Assembly: GCA_944548615.1 (NCBI GenBank) | Contig: OX155957.1 | Span: 2,240,435-2,304,434, forward strand | DNA: 64,000 bases | From: Micropterix aruncella | Lineage: Eukaryota > Arthropoda > Insecta > Lepidoptera > Micropterigidae | Reading direction: 5' to 3' | Shown: positions 63,726 through 64,000 of the stretch, one piece after another | Layout of the letters: each line of letters opens with the position of its first letter | Numbering within the stretch: position 1 is the stretch's first letter | Notes under the pieces: model-generated | Seen by the model: the letters and a program-made list of their open reading frames with translations, nothing else | Databases searched by the model: none | What the model was told of the DNA's origin: nothing | Made by a program: the position numbers and the translations under genes

Positions 63726-64000
63726 GTAGTTTATGTAGATCTCTTTGGATGCTTTCTATTTTTCTAGTTTTTATATATTTTTGTTATTGAATTGCTGTAT
63801 GTTTTCTCATTATTTCTGTTGTTTTTTATTTTTCTAGTTTTTATGTCTTTGTTATTGAATTTTAGAATTTCTATGTTTTTATTCCAATTATTAGTTTTTT
63901 ATAGACTTTTTTATAATTTTATGAGTAATTTCTAATGTAATTTTATTTGTAGAAATACCACTAGATATGTAATTTCTATACCCAGATCGGGTTTTTGAAA
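63726..64000. other. AT-rich sequence at the right edge
   Basis: TTTTTATTTTTCTAG-type words repeat (63757-63850), giving a short imperfect direct repeat. No gene seen. Confidence 0.4.

Overview
The window is AT-rich animal DNA, most likely from an insect or other arthropod. The genes carry spliceosomal introns, short (TTAGG)n-type runs of the insect telomere motif occur, and much of the sequence is retrotransposon and DNA-transposon debris. I cannot name the species.

Five cellular genes can be recognised, plus the last exon of a sixth. They are: the 5' end of a CUL5 (cullin-5) gene on the minus strand (608-1250, running off the left edge); an intronless NUDT18-like Nudix hydrolase on the plus strand (3692-4705); a two-exon leucine-rich-repeat transmembrane protein of the TPBG type (15493-17788); a nine-exon TAPT1 gene on the minus strand that fills 28702-48213; a three-exon spermine-oxidase-type flavin amine oxidase on the plus strand (52236-57037); and an unrecognised C-terminal exon on the minus strand (63285-63379). 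The TAPT1 and amine-oxidase models were built by matching splice phases across exons. Both close in frame (1746 nt, 581 aa; 1659 nt, 553 aa counting the stop separately). These genes serve unrelated housekeeping roles (ubiquitin ligase scaffold, nucleotide clean-up, Wnt-type LRR receptor, membrane protein, polyamine catabolism), and nothing suggests they work together.

Between and inside the genes the window is a nested transposon landscape. The clearest items are: (i) a full-length non-LTR retrotransposon (8042-13089) with a perfect 13-bp target duplication; (ii) a Penelope-like element (38632-40364) with a perfect 15-bp target duplication, an RT plus GIY-YIG reading frame and inverted ends, in TAPT1 intron 5; (iii) four copies of an R2/HERO-type retrotransposon with a restriction-like endonuclease, two of which form a 1.25-kb inverted repeat; (iv) hAT-like elements with 8-bp target duplications, one carrying a nested TTAA element; (v) fragments of mariner, I-like, Jockey-like and CR1-like elements.

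The best candidate for something undescribed is a family of foldback-like elements present three times (14801-15210, 48413-49331, 61040-61455). Each copy is flanked by an 8-bp target duplication. Each has terminal arrays of a 15-bp unit, in opposite orientation at the two ends, that translates as pentapeptide repeats. The arrays enclose a ~120-bp unit that carries telomere-type CCTAA repeats. One copy lies 200 bp upstream of the TAPT1 start codon.
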